This document shows positions 1 to 12,818 of a DNA stretch of 64,000 nucleotides, in pieces. Made by a program: the position numbers and the translations under genes. The notes beneath the pieces were generated by a model. That model did no database searches. It was not told where the DNA came from and saw only the letters and a list, made by a program, of their open reading frames with translations. The number at the start of each line of letters is the position of its first letter. The first letter of the stretch is position 1. Where the stretch lies: the NCBI RefSeq assembly GCF_003367705.1, contig NZ_CP031425.1:496001-560000 (forward strand), written 5' to 3'. Origin of the DNA: Microbacterium foliorum. GTDB taxonomy: Bacteria; Actinomycetota; Actinomycetes; Actinomycetales; Microbacteriaceae.

Positions 1-128
1 AGCCGGCGGCGTGGACGATCCCGCTCGCGGCCGCCGTCACGGTCGTGGTGTCGCTGCTCGACCCGCGGGGGCCGTCGCCGCGCACCCAGAGATTCCTCAC
101 CCGGGTGCACTCGCCCGAGCGTCGCTGA
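1..128 (+). CDS. C-terminal end of a probable sodium:solute symporter (partial)
   Basis: Only the last 41 codons are present, read from position 3 to the TGA at 126-128. The visible peptide is a hydrophobic helix (AAVTVVVSLLDP) followed by a short basic tail ending FLTRVHSPERR. A last helix followed by an 'R-x-H-x-P-E' tail is common at the end of actinobacterial sodium:solute symporter (SSS) family members, which suggests that family. The fragment is too short for a firm assignment and another polytopic membrane protein is possible. The gene starts outside the window. Confidence 0.4.
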   Translation, partial: PAAWTIPLAAAVTVVVSLLDPRGPSPRTQRFLTRVHSPERR

Positions 129-299
129 GGCTCCTCGCGCGGTGCGGCGGCCGGGGCACAGATCGCTGATCGACCATTGGCGATTCGCCTGGCCGTTCGT
201 CCAGTAATCGTCCCCGACCCTGGTGTGTGGCCGAAAGTCGGGCGTACGTTGAGCCGCGGTGCGGCAACGCCTCCGCACCCTGATCACCGGGAGAAGAAC

Positions 300-3353
<3,054 letters not shown>

Positions 3354-3367
3354 CAGTGGGCTGCCGA

Positions 3368-3399
3368 GGCACCCGGCGCTCCGCGGAGCGCAGGGTGCC
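3368..3399. terminator. Bidirectional hairpin between convergent genes
   Basis: Nested inverted repeat: GGCACCC (3368-3374) pairs with GGGTGCC (3393-3399), and CGCTCCG (3377-3383) pairs with CGGAGCG (3384-3390). It lies in the 55-nt gap between the stop of the subtilase and the stop of the convergent minus-strand operon, so it can serve both. No clear U-tract is present on either side, as is usual in high-GC actinobacteria. Confidence 0.6.
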
Positions 3400-3408
3400 G
3401 CGGCTGTC

Positions 3409-4533
3409 TCACGTCGGCTGCGGGCGCAGCGACCATGCCGGCCACCATCCGTCGGGGAGGCCGCGCAGCACCTCTTCGGCGCCGAGAAGTCCGGCGGCGA
3501 GCGATGGGCCGCTGGGCTCGCCGCTGCTCGACCGCCCCGTGCCGTCGGGGGTGAGGATGCGGGTGTGCAGCCAGCGGCGTGCCCCGACGGGGAACACTTC
3601 GCGCAGGCCGCCGGCGGCGATCGCGAGCACCGTCTCCTCGAGCTGATCCGCCACGCTCTCGGCCGTCTCGTCGCACGCATCGCAGGTGCACCCGGGCACC
3701 GTCTCGCGGAACAGGGCACCCGCTTCGATCGTGACGATCTCGCCCGTGGCGCCGCTCGTGATCGTGATCGGTGCCCCGGTGGCGGGCCGCAGCTGCACGA
3801 TGTGGGACCCGGACTCGTCCGTCCGGCTGTCCACCGCGACGGCGTACCAGGTCTCAAGATGCGCGACCAGCGCGTCGACCACCGCGGGCACGGGGGCGAA
3901 GCGCTCGAGGTGCGAGACCCGCGAGTAGGCGTCTTCGGAGGGCGACCCGCCGCCCCAGCGCGACCCGTAGGGAATGATGCGGCCGTCATCGTCCAGGAAC
4001 TCGGGGAGGTCGATCTCCGGTCGGACGAAAGGCACCGGAGGCGTGACGAGATCGACCTCGACCTCCTCGTGCGCCAGCGCCGCGATCTCCTGATCGTCGA
4101 GGTCGGCCTGCGGCCAGGAGGCGAGCATCTGTCGGAACGGCTCGCGATGCTCCGGATGCTCCACCATGGTCCGCAACAGACCGGTGACCGGCACCGACAT
4201 CACCGAGGTGCCGACCTCGGGCTCGCTCGTCATCCGCCACGTCGCGGCGGGGTGCACCACGGCGATCGTGTTCCCGAGGAAGCGCGCGGCCGCCTCGGCC
4301 GTCGCGGGTTCCTCGAGCAGTTCGGCGTGCGCGGCCACGAAGTCCCACAGCGCCAGAGGATCGGCAGCGAGGGCCGCCGGGTCCGCTCCTGCATCGCGTG
4401 CGTATGCCACGAACGGGTCGAAGCCCTCGACGAATCGTGGCGGCGGGGTCGGCGCCGCGCTCGGCCAGATCATGGTGGCGGATGCGGTGCGGTCGGGCAT
4501 GGGCGCGAGCGGACCCGGGAAGAGCACGGGCAT
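3409..4533 (-). CDS. DUF6226-like family protein of unknown function
   Basis: Soluble protein of about 374 residues with no signal peptide or membrane segment. The middle (RPEIDLPEFLDDDGRIIPYG, then SPSEDAYSRVSHLERFAP) resembles the actinobacterial DUF6226 family, an assignment made from memory of the family. A Cys pair (CTCDAC) and Trp-rich C-terminus follow. The N-terminal part (FVAYARDAGADP... FLGNTIAVVHP) may be a separate helical domain. The start is uncertain: ATG 4533 sits 8 nt after the pirin stop and keeps the operon tight, but no good ribosome site is seen for it or for ATGs at 4500 and 4470. It is the last gene of the GNAT-pirin operon. No biochemical function can be assigned. Confidence 0.7.
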   Translation of the reverse strand: MPVLFPGPLAPMPDRTASATMIWPSAAPTPPPRFVEGFDPFVAYARDAGADPAALAADPLALWDFVAAHAELLEEPATAEAAARFLGNTIAVVHPAATWRMTSEPEVGTSVMSVPVTGLLRTMVEHPEHREPFRQMLASWPQADLDDQEIAALAHEEVEVDLVTPPVPFVRPEIDLPEFLDDDGRIIPYGSRWGGGSPSEDAYSRVSHLERFAPVPAVVDALVAHLETWYAVAVDSRTDESGSHIVQLRPATGAPITITSGATGEIVTIEAGALFRETVPGCTCDACDETAESVADQLEETVLAIAAGGLREVFPVGARRWLHTRILTPDGTGRSSSGEPSGPSLAAGLLGAEEVLRGLPDGWWPAWSLRPQPT

Positions 4534-4541
4534 CGTCCGCG

Positions 4542-5459
4542 TCAGATCCGGCGGCCGCGCGGCATCAATCGCACGTCGGGCAGCGGAGGAGCGGGGATGC
4601 GCACGTCGTGCCCCTCGACAACCCCGAAGCGCGGGGATGCCGCTTCCCAGTCGGTGCGCGCCTCGACGATCTCCTCGTGCGTGCGGCCGGCGAAGTTCCA
4701 CCACATGACGATCTCGTCGTCGAACGGCTCCCCGCCGATCAGGAACAGCAGTGCCCCCTGAGCGCTCGTGACCTCGACCTCGTCGCGGGAGTCGCCGAGG
4801 TAGAGCACATCGTTCTGAGTCATCCCGTGCGTCGCGACCTGTGCGTCGCCCTCGACGAGCATGATCGCGTGCTCCCAGTCCGTGCGCAGCGGCAGGCGGA
4901 TGCGGGCGCCCGACGGCACCGCGATCTCGGCCCCGACGATCGGCGTGTGCACGGTCGCCGGCGACACGACCTCGGCGAACTCCCCGAGCACGACGGTCGC
5001 CGTGGCATCCGGGCCCTCCTCGGCCGGAAGCGTCAGGGTGGGCAGGTCGGCGTGGCGCTCGAAGCCGCCGATGCCCTGTCGGGCGCCCTCGGGCAGGACG
5101 ACCCAGAACTGCAGGGCGTCGAGGGGGATCGGCTCGTCGCCGATCGAGTACTCCGAGTGCGAGATGCCGTCGCCCGCGGTCATGAGGTTGAGCTGGCCCC
5201 GGCGCAGGTCGGCATCGCTGCCCAGCGAGTCACGATGCCGGATCTCGCCGATCAGCGGCCAGGTCACGGTCTGCAGTCCGATGTGCGGATGCGGCTCGAC
5301 GCGCATGCGGGTGTCGGCCGGACCGAACCGGTCGAGGAAGCACCAGGCTCCGATCGTCGGGAGGTTGCGGTGCGGCAGCACGCGCAGCACGCTCATGCCC
5401 CGCACGCCGCCGAGCGGGACCTCGCGCGGCTCGAGGACGATGCGCCGCTGTCCGATCAT
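4542..5459 (-). CDS. Pirin family protein
   Basis: A 305-residue bicupin of the pirin family. The metal site is visible in the N-terminal cupin: His57 and His59 in EPHPHIG, then His101 and Glu103 in GDGISHSEYS, nearly the same numbering as human pirin (His56, His58, His101, Glu103). A second cupin follows and ends before a Pro-rich tail. Bacterial pirins act as quercetinase-like dioxygenases or as regulators of metabolic enzymes; which applies here cannot be told. The start codon overlaps the stop of the upstream GNAT gene in a TGATG, so translation is probably coupled. A 7-8 nt gap separates it from the DUF6226-like gene downstream. Confidence 0.9.
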   Translation of the reverse strand: MIGQRRIVLEPREVPLGGVRGMSVLRVLPHRNLPTIGAWCFLDRFGPADTRMRVEPHPHIGLQTVTWPLIGEIRHRDSLGSDADLRRGQLNLMTAGDGISHSEYSIGDEPIPLDALQFWVVLPEGARQGIGGFERHADLPTLTLPAEEGPDATATVVLGEFAEVVSPATVHTPIVGAEIAVPSGARIRLPLRTDWEHAIMLVEGDAQVATHGMTQNDVLYLGDSRDEVEVTSAQGALLFLIGGEPFDDEIVMWWNFAGRTHEEIVEARTDWEAASPRFGVVEGHDVRIPAPPLPDVRLMPRGRRI

Positions 5460-5776
5460 CACGCCTCCGCGGGGGCGGTGCCGGGGCGCTTCGGCCAGCG
5501 GATCTCTGCGCCGGGGATCTCGTGGCTCTCGAGGTATCTGGCGATGTACGGGCACAGCGGCACGATCGCCTCGCCGGAGGCGGCGGCATCGGTCAGCGCC
5601 CTCTCCGCCAGGATGCCGGCGAGTCCCTGTCCTTGGAAGGCCGGGTCCAGTTCGGTGTGGGTGAAGCGGATCGCGCCGGGCCGGAGCTGGAACTCGGCGT
5701 AGCCGGCGAGCGCGCCGTCGGTGCGGATCTCGTAGCGGGACTCGTCGTCGACGCGGGTGACGGTGATGTCGGTCAT
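5459..5776 (-). CDS. Small GNAT-family N-acetyltransferase (NATD1/YjdJ type)
   Basis: A 105-residue single-domain acetyltransferase. The acetyl-CoA binding segment is FQGQGLAGILAERALTDA, preceded by FTHTELDP, and the conserved C-terminal CPYIARYLESHE is typical of the short NATD1/YjdJ-like GNAT group. The start is well supported: AAGGAG lies just ahead of ATG (reverse strand). It is the first gene of a three-gene minus-strand operon with pirin and the DUF6226-like gene and is divergent from recQ across 92 nt. The acceptor substrate is unknown. Confidence 0.88.
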   Translation of the reverse strand: MTDITVTRVDDESRYEIRTDGALAGYAEFQLRPGAIRFTHTELDPAFQGQGLAGILAERALTDAAASGEAIVPLCPYIARYLESHEIPGAEIRWPKRPGTAPAEA

Positions 5777-5856
5777 CGGAGGCTCCTTCGAGGCGTGTGG
5801 ATCCAACCTACGCCCGCGGGATGCGATCGGGGGCGCCCGGCGTCGGTGGGGGTCGT

Positions 5857-5862
5857 TACGCT
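5857..5862 (+). promoter_or_regulatory. -10 element of a leaderless recQ promoter
   Basis: TACGCT (5857-5862) lies exactly 6 nt ahead of the recQ ATG at 5869, which puts transcription start on or next to the A of the ATG. The same spacing is seen before the genes at 24057 and 31925. The GGAGGG between hexamer and ATG is too close to the start to act as a normal ribosome site. Confidence 0.5.
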
Positions 5863-5868
5863 GGAGGG

Positions 5869-7932
<2,064 letters not shown>

Positions 7933-7969
7933 GCGCGGGCGGGCCGCAGCGCGGGCCGGCATGCGGCGC

Positions 7970-9259
7970 CTACCTTCGTGCGGGGTGAAGCAGGTCAGCG
8001 AGATGCGCACGCAGGTGGCTCGCGACATCGACCGCCCCGCGGTCGTACAGCCACTGGTACTGCAGGCCGTCCCACATCGCGATCAGCCAGACGGCCTCGT
8101 GCTCCGGGTCGCGATGCGCCGACAGGTCGCCGTCGCGCTGGGCGAGACGGAAGAGCTCGGCGAAATAGTCGATGGCCCGCGCGAAGCGGTCGGCGAAGTA
8201 CGCGTGCGCGGGGTGCGCCGACGGCACCGCCTCGCAGGACAGCACCGCGTACACCTCGATCAGCCCCGGCTCATCGAGGGCGCTGACGGTCGCGCCGTCC
8301 GGGATGCTCCGCAGCGCATCGCTCGCCCGCTCGGGTGGCGCACCGCCGGCACGGTCCTCGATCGCGCGGTCGCGTTCTGCGAGCACTGCGCTCAGCAGCA
8401 GCTCTTTGCTCGGGTAGTGGTGCAGCAGCGTGGATTTCGACACGCCGACGGCTTTCGCGATGTCGCTGAGGCTGGTGTCGCCGTAGCCCCCGCGGGCGAA
8501 CAGATGCATGGCATCGGCGAGGATCTGCGCGCGTCGCCGCCGCCCGGACGCATACCCGGCTGCGGCCGCGGCGTCGTTGTCGGCCAAGGCCGTCTGCAGC
8601 GAGGGAGGGGGTCCGGATGCCGTCGTGGTCGGCGCCTGCTGATCGGGTTCGCGCCAGCCCGGGGGCAGCGCCCACAGCGACTCCCGCTCTTCGAGCATCC
8701 GCACGACGTCGACGCGGTCGGGCAGATACTGCGAGATCAGCTGCAGTCCGTCCCATCCGGCCATGTGCCGCGTGGTCTCCTCCGCCACCGCGCGGTCGGG
8801 GTCGATCGTCCCGTGCAGGGCCGCGTCTGACATCACCTCCGTGCTGAGAGCGCGCAGCCTCTCGTACCGGTCTCTCATCCGCTCGTGCGCGGGATGCTCG
8901 GGGGCCGAGGCCTCGCCGGTGAGAGCGGCGAAGAGCTCGAGGTAGCCGGGTGTGCGGGCATTGCGGCGCGCGACGTCGGCGAAGATCAGCTCGCCGGACT
9001 CGGCGGCGGCCGCGAGGAGGTCGAATGACGCCTCGTTGTCGGATTCGAAACCGGCCACGACCTCGGCGAGCAGGTCGTCCTTCGAGGTGAAATGACCGAG
9101 GAGTCCGGGGTGGCTGACCGAGGCGGCTGCGGCGATGTCCCGCAGCGAGGTCGAGCGGTACCCATGGGCGACGAAGAGAGAGCGCGCCGCGTCGATGATG
9201 CGCTGCCGGGTCGCGGCGGTGCGCGCCTGACGTGACTTCGTCGTGGTCTCTGTCGTCAT
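7970..9259 (-). CDS. Tandem (double) TetR-family transcriptional regulator
   Basis: A 429-residue protein carrying two complete TetR units in one chain. The first HTH spans about 16-62 (RQRIIDAARSLFVAHGYRST, DIAAAASVSHPGLLGHF) and the second about 238-284 (AQILADAMHLFARGGYGDTS, DIAKAVGVSKSTLLHHYPSK). Each is followed by a helical ligand-binding region with similar motifs (HMAGWDGLQLISQYLPDRVD; AMWDGLQYQWLYDRGAVD), so it looks like an internal duplication. The ATG at 9259 follows AGGGGG on the reverse strand. The gene diverges from an MFS-GH3 operon, and two operator-like palindromes lie between, so it is probably their repressor and its own; the inducer may be a glycoside or sugar. A single-chain 'dimer' could bind one site without partner. 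Confidence 0.92.
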   Translation of the reverse strand: MTTETTTKSRQARTAATRQRIIDAARSLFVAHGYRSTSLRDIAAAASVSHPGLLGHFTSKDDLLAEVVAGFESDNEASFDLLAAAAESGELIFADVARRNARTPGYLELFAALTGEASAPEHPAHERMRDRYERLRALSTEVMSDAALHGTIDPDRAVAEETTRHMAGWDGLQLISQYLPDRVDVVRMLEERESLWALPPGWREPDQQAPTTTASGPPPSLQTALADNDAAAAAGYASGRRRRAQILADAMHLFARGGYGDTSLSDIAKAVGVSKSTLLHHYPSKELLLSAVLAERDRAIEDRAGGAPPERASDALRSIPDGATVSALDEPGLIEVYAVLSCEAVPSAHPAHAYFADRFARAIDYFAELFRLAQRDGDLSAHRDPEHEAVWLIAMWDGLQYQWLYDRGAVDVASHLRAHLADLLHPARR

Positions 9260-9290
9260 CACCGCCCCCTTCCCTCCATTCTCCCTCATT

Positions 9291-9322
9291 ACCAACCGGT
9301 AGATATTCACTTACCAGTCGGT
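9291..9322. promoter_or_regulatory. Twin operator palindromes for the TetR regulator
   Basis: Two 10-bp imperfect palindromes of form ACC-N4-GGT: ACCAACCGGT (9291-9300) and ACCAGTCGGT (9313-9322), each preceded by TT or TTA. Their spacing is 22 bp, about two helical turns, so both face the same side of DNA. They lie between the divergent TetR and MFS genes, and the second overlaps the proposed -35 of the MFS promoter. Repression by steric block is the natural inference. Confidence 0.6.
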
Positions 9323-9339
9323 CGAGATTCGTGTATCGT
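9311..9339 (+). promoter_or_regulatory. Promoter of the MFS-GH3 operon
   Basis: TTACCA (9311-9316) and TATCGT (9334-9339) are spaced by 17 bp, a good match to a housekeeping actinobacterial promoter. The GTG start of the MFS gene is 55 nt downstream with its own ribosome site (GAAAGGA). The -35 overlaps the second operator palindrome (9313-9322). Confidence 0.5.
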
Positions 9340-9394
9340 CGTCCTCGAGCCGAGTCGCGGACGACCGGCGAACCTGTGCCCGAAAGGACCCCCC

Positions 9395-10693
9395 GTGACA
9401 GAGCTGTCATCGGCCGCCACCGCGGCTGCCGCCGGAACCACCGGTGTGAAACTTCCCGGAACCACCCCGCGCAAGACTCCGCGCGGCTACACCCCCGGCC
9501 TCGCCGCCGTGAACTTCGGCGTGTACCTGGCGCTCCTCACCCCTGTCATGGTGTCGATGGCCTTCAAGATCCAGCGCCTCGATCCGGTGAACACCGAGGG
9601 CAGCCTCGGTCTCGTGATGGGCGTCGGCGCCGCCTTCGCCCTCATCGCGAACCCGCTCGTCGGTCGACTGTCGGATCGCACCACCTCCCGGTGGGGCATG
9701 CGGCGACCGTGGATCCTCGGCGGCGCCATCGTCGGCCTCGGCGGCTTCGTGATCATCGGCGCCGCGACGTCGGTGCTCGTCGTCATGCTCGCATGGTGCC
9801 TCGTCCAGGCATCGATGAATGCGGTCCTCGCCGCGGCGAACGCGACCCTGCCCGACCAGGTCCCCGTCTCGAGCCGCGGCAAGGTCTCGGGAATCGTCGG
9901 CATCACGACCCCCATCGGCATCCTCGCCGGCAGCTTCATCGTCAACTTCCTGCCCGGTGACTTCGAGCGGTTCGTCGTGCCCGCCGTCATCGCGCTGATC
10001 CTCGTCATCGTCTTCGTGCTCACGCTCAAGGACCGACGCCTCACCGAGAAGCCTGCGACGCCCTTCACGATCGGCACGTTCTTCGGCTCGTTCGTGTTCA
10101 ACCCCCGCAAGCACCCCGACTTCGGCTGGACCTGGCTGACCAAGTTCTTCGTGATGTTCGGCTACGCCGGCATCGCGACCTTCCTCCCGCTCTACCTCGT
10201 GACCAAGTTCGCCCTCGACGAGCAGGGCGCTGTGGGAACCATCCTGATCGCCAACCTCGCCTCGATGGCGGCGATGGCCATCTCCGCGCCGCTCGGGGGC
10301 TTCCTCTCCGACAAGATCGGCAAGCGCCGTCCGTTCGTCGCGATCGCCGGGCTGATCATGGTCGTCGGCCTCGTGATCCTCGCCGTCGCTCCGTCTATCC
10401 CCGTCGTGATCGTCGCGCAGGCCATCATCGGTCTGGGGGCCGGCTCGTTCCTCTCGGTCGATCTGGCTCTCGCGACCGAGGTGCTCCCGAATCCCGACGA
10501 CGTGGCCAAGGATCTCGGCGTGCTGAACATCGCCAACGCGCTGCCCCAGTCGATCGCACCCGCGATCGCGCCGAGCGTCATCGCGCTCGGGGCGGCCACC
10601 CCGCTCGGCGGCTACACGACCTGGTACCTGTTCGGTGCGCTCGTCGCACTGGCCGGCGCCGTGCTCGTCTACCGCATCAAGGGAGTCAAGTGA
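9395..10693 (+). CDS. Major facilitator superfamily transporter, probable glycoside/sugar importer
   Basis: A 432-residue polytopic protein with about 12 hydrophobic segments. The MFS signature is seen in the loop after helix 2 (NPLVGRLSDRTTSRWGMRRP) and its weaker repeat in the second half (GGFLSDKIGKRRPF). The N-terminus is a 30-residue cytosolic Ala/Thr/Pro-rich stretch. GTG start with GAAAGGA upstream. Its stop overlaps the GTG of the GH3 gene by 4 nt (GTGA), so the two are translated together; the pair suggests uptake of a glycoside and its cytosolic cleavage. Substrate specificity cannot be read from the sequence; efflux is a less likely alternative. Confidence 0.88.
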   Translation: MTELSSAATAAAAGTTGVKLPGTTPRKTPRGYTPGLAAVNFGVYLALLTPVMVSMAFKIQRLDPVNTEGSLGLVMGVGAAFALIANPLVGRLSDRTTSRWGMRRPWILGGAIVGLGGFVIIGAATSVLVVMLAWCLVQASMNAVLAAANATLPDQVPVSSRGKVSGIVGITTPIGILAGSFIVNFLPGDFERFVVPAVIALILVIVFVLTLKDRRLTEKPATPFTIGTFFGSFVFNPRKHPDFGWTWLTKFFVMFGYAGIATFLPLYLVTKFALDEQGAVGTILIANLASMAAMAISAPLGGFLSDKIGKRRPFVAIAGLIMVVGLVILAVAPSIPVVIVAQAIIGLGAGSFLSVDLALATEVLPNPDDVAKDLGVLNIANALPQSIAPAIAPSVIALGAATPLGGYTTWYLFGALVALAGAVLVYRIKGVK

Positions 10694-12462
10694 CCATGAC
10701 CATGACCACGACCGACGCGATCACCGCGCGCCCGTGGCTCGACGCGAGCCTCCCTGTCGACGACCGCGTGCAGCTCCTCCTCGATGAGATGACCGTCGAC
10801 GAGAAGGCGGGTCTCTTCTTCCACACCATGATCGCGATCGGCGACCTCGACGAGGCGAACCCCGTCTTCGCGACCCCGAGCGCGCGCGAGTTCGTGCACG
10901 TCAAGAACATGACCCACTTCAACCTGCTCGGTGCGGCGCCGACCGGGCGGGAGATCGCGGCATGGCAGAACGCCCTGCAGCGGCTCGCCGCGAGCACTCG
11001 GCTCGGGATCCCGGTGACGCTGTCGACCGATCCTCGTCACTCGTTCAGCGAGAACCCCGGCGCCTCGATCCTCGCGGGTCCCTTCTCGCAGTGGCCCGAG
11101 ACCCTCGGGCTCGCGGCGACGAGAGACCCCGACCTGGTGCAGCGCTTCGCCGATATCGCCCGTCAGGAATATACGGCGGTGGGACTGCGCGTCGCGCTGC
11201 ATCCGCAGGTGGATCTGGCGACCGAACCGCGCTGGGCGCGGCAGACCGCGACGTTCGGAGAGGACGCCGAACTGTCCGGCATTCTCGGAGCGGCATATAT
11301 CCGGGGCTTCCAGGGCGCATCCTTCGGGCCGGGTTCCGTGTCGACCATGACGAAGCACTTCCCCGGTGGCGGACCCCAGAAGGACGGCGAGGATCCGCAC
11401 TTCCCGTATGGGCGGGAGCAGGTCTACCCGGGCGGCCGGTTCGAGCTGCATCTGAAGCCCTTCGAGGACGCCCTCGCCGCCGGCACGAGACAGATGATGC
11501 CGTACTACGGCATGCCTGTCGGCACCGAGTTCGAAGAGGTCGGTTTCGGCTTCAACAGGTCGGTGATCACGGGTCTGCTCCGCGAGCGGTTCGGCTTCGA
11601 CGGCCTGGTCTGCACCGACTGGGGGCTCATCAACGACGCCGAGATCTTCGGTCAGCCCTTCCCCGCCAGGGCGTGGGGGGTCGAGGACCTGACGCCGCGG
11701 GAGCGGATGCGCAAGGTGATCGACGCGGGCGTCGACCAGTTCGGTGGCGAGGACTGCCCTGAGCTGCTGCTCGAGCTCGTCGCCGACGGCTCGGTGACCG
11801 AGGAGCGGCTGGACGTCTCGGCCCGACGGATCCTCCGCGAGAAGTTCGAGCTCGGTCTCTTCGAAGACCCGTTCGTCGATGAGGATGCGGCCGACGAGGT
11901 CGTGGGGCGAGCCGAGTTCCGCGCGGCAGGGGAGGCCGCCCAGCGGGCGTCGGTGACAGTGCTCACGAACCGGGGCGCTCTGCCGTTCGCCACCGGACTG
12001 CGTCTGTACGTCGAGGGTGTCGAGAACGAGGTCGCGTCCGCCTACGGCGAGGTCGTCGCGACTCCCGCAGAGGCCGATCTCGCGATCGTCCGGCTGCAGG
12101 CTCCCTTCGAGCAGCGAGACACCACGTTCGAGAACTTCTTCCACGCGGGGTCGCTCGAGTTCACCGAGGAGGTCGTCGCTCACGTGCGCGAGATCGCCGC
12201 CGCCGTGCCGACCGTCGTCGACGTGCTCGCGGATCGGCCCCCGATCCTCCAGCCGATCGTCGACGCCGCGACCGCGGTCACGGTCAACTGGGGGGCGTCG
12301 GGCGCCGCCCTTCTCGATGTCCTCAGCGGAGCTGCGCCCGCGCGCGGTGCGCTGCCCTTCGACCTTCCCCGCTCGATGGCGGCGGTCGAGGAATCGCGAC
12401 CCGACGTGCCGTTCGACACCGCCGATCCGCTCTTCCGATTCGGTCACGGCCTCACCCTCTGA
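10690..12462 (+). CDS. Glycoside hydrolase family 3 protein (beta-glucosidase/beta-xylosidase type)
   Basis: A 590-residue cytosolic enzyme (no signal peptide) of GH3. The N-terminal TIM barrel holds the nucleophile Asp310 in GLVCTDWG, preceded by the substrate-binding TKHFPGGGPQKDGED segment. A C-terminal alpha/beta sandwich follows (from about 400) and ends with FRFGHGLTL, typical of GH3. There is no PA14 or Fn3 extension, so it is shorter than many beta-glucosidases. Family members remove beta-linked glucose, xylose or related sugars from non-reducing ends; the exact sugar is unknown. The start is coupled to the MFS gene by a GTGA overlap; ATG 10696 is an alternative start. Confidence 0.92.
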   Translation: MTMTMTTTDAITARPWLDASLPVDDRVQLLLDEMTVDEKAGLFFHTMIAIGDLDEANPVFATPSAREFVHVKNMTHFNLLGAAPTGREIAAWQNALQRLAASTRLGIPVTLSTDPRHSFSENPGASILAGPFSQWPETLGLAATRDPDLVQRFADIARQEYTAVGLRVALHPQVDLATEPRWARQTATFGEDAELSGILGAAYIRGFQGASFGPGSVSTMTKHFPGGGPQKDGEDPHFPYGREQVYPGGRFELHLKPFEDALAAGTRQMMPYYGMPVGTEFEEVGFGFNRSVITGLLRERFGFDGLVCTDWGLINDAEIFGQPFPARAWGVEDLTPRERMRKVIDAGVDQFGGEDCPELLLELVADGSVTEERLDVSARRILREKFELGLFEDPFVDEDAADEVVGRAEFRAAGEAAQRASVTVLTNRGALPFATGLRLYVEGVENEVASAYGEVVATPAEADLAIVRLQAPFEQRDTTFENFFHAGSLEFTEEVVAHVREIAAAVPTVVDVLADRPPILQPIVDAATAVTVNWGASGAALLDVLSGAAPARGALPFDLPRSMAAVEESRPDVPFDTADPLFRFGHGLTL

Positions 12463-12497
12463 CGAGCGATCGTCCCACCCTCGGACGAGCGATCGTC
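12461..12497. repeat. Two copies of a 14-bp inverted-repeat element after the GH3 gene
   Basis: GACGAGCGATCGTC occurs at 12461-12474 (overlapping the GH3 stop codon) and again at 12484-12497, 23 bp apart. Each copy is an interrupted palindrome (GACGA-N4-TCGTC). They precede a strong hairpin. Role unknown; binding site, RNA structure or duplication debris are all possible. Confidence 0.5.
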
Positions 12498-12528
12498 TGC
12501 GCCCCCGGCACCGCCCGGCAGCATCCCG

Positions 12529-12563
12529 GAACCGCCCCGCAGGTCTGACCTGCGGGGCGGTTC
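12529..12563 (+). terminator. Strong hairpin terminator after GH3
   Basis: Perfect 16-bp stem: 12529-12544 (GAACCGCCCCGCAGGT) pairs with 12548-12563, with a CTG loop. It lies 66 nt after the GH3 stop and closes the MFS-GH3 operon. No U-tract follows. Confidence 0.8.
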
Positions 12564-12818
12564 TGCGTGCCTCGAGAGCTCTTCGGTCGTGTGGCGATTC
12601 GTCTTCACGCGTGCGGCCTGGAACGCAACCTGTGGATCGGTTTCCGTCGAAGGCATCCGAATGTCTTCCGGTATTACGGCTGGGGCACCATCACTGGACG
12701 ATTCCTGGACTTAACCCGTGAGATACCGCAATACTGTCTGGGCATGCGCTCGGTCGACACCTGTCGACGCCTGGGGAGGGCCTTGTGAAGCGGAACATCT
12801 GCATCACGGGAGAGGCGA
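12564..12818 (+). promoter_or_regulatory. Upstream region and probable promoter of the giant wall protein
   Basis: This gap of about 255 nt has visibly lower GC than its surroundings. A -10-like TACTGT is at 12732-12737, the same hexamer that precedes the gene at 31925, giving a leader of about 75 nt. An inverted repeat GTCGACACCTGTCGAC is at 12753-12768 inside the proposed leader. A 73-codon open frame (12567-12788) crosses the region but looks non-coding. The AT-richer stretch hints at regulation or foreign origin, which is inference only. Confidence 0.4.

Noticed and set aside
12567..12788. A 73-residue plus-strand open frame before the wall protein
   Set aside because: No good ribosome site, no family resemblance, and it runs through the likely promoter. 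Composition does not follow the strong GC3 bias of neighbours.
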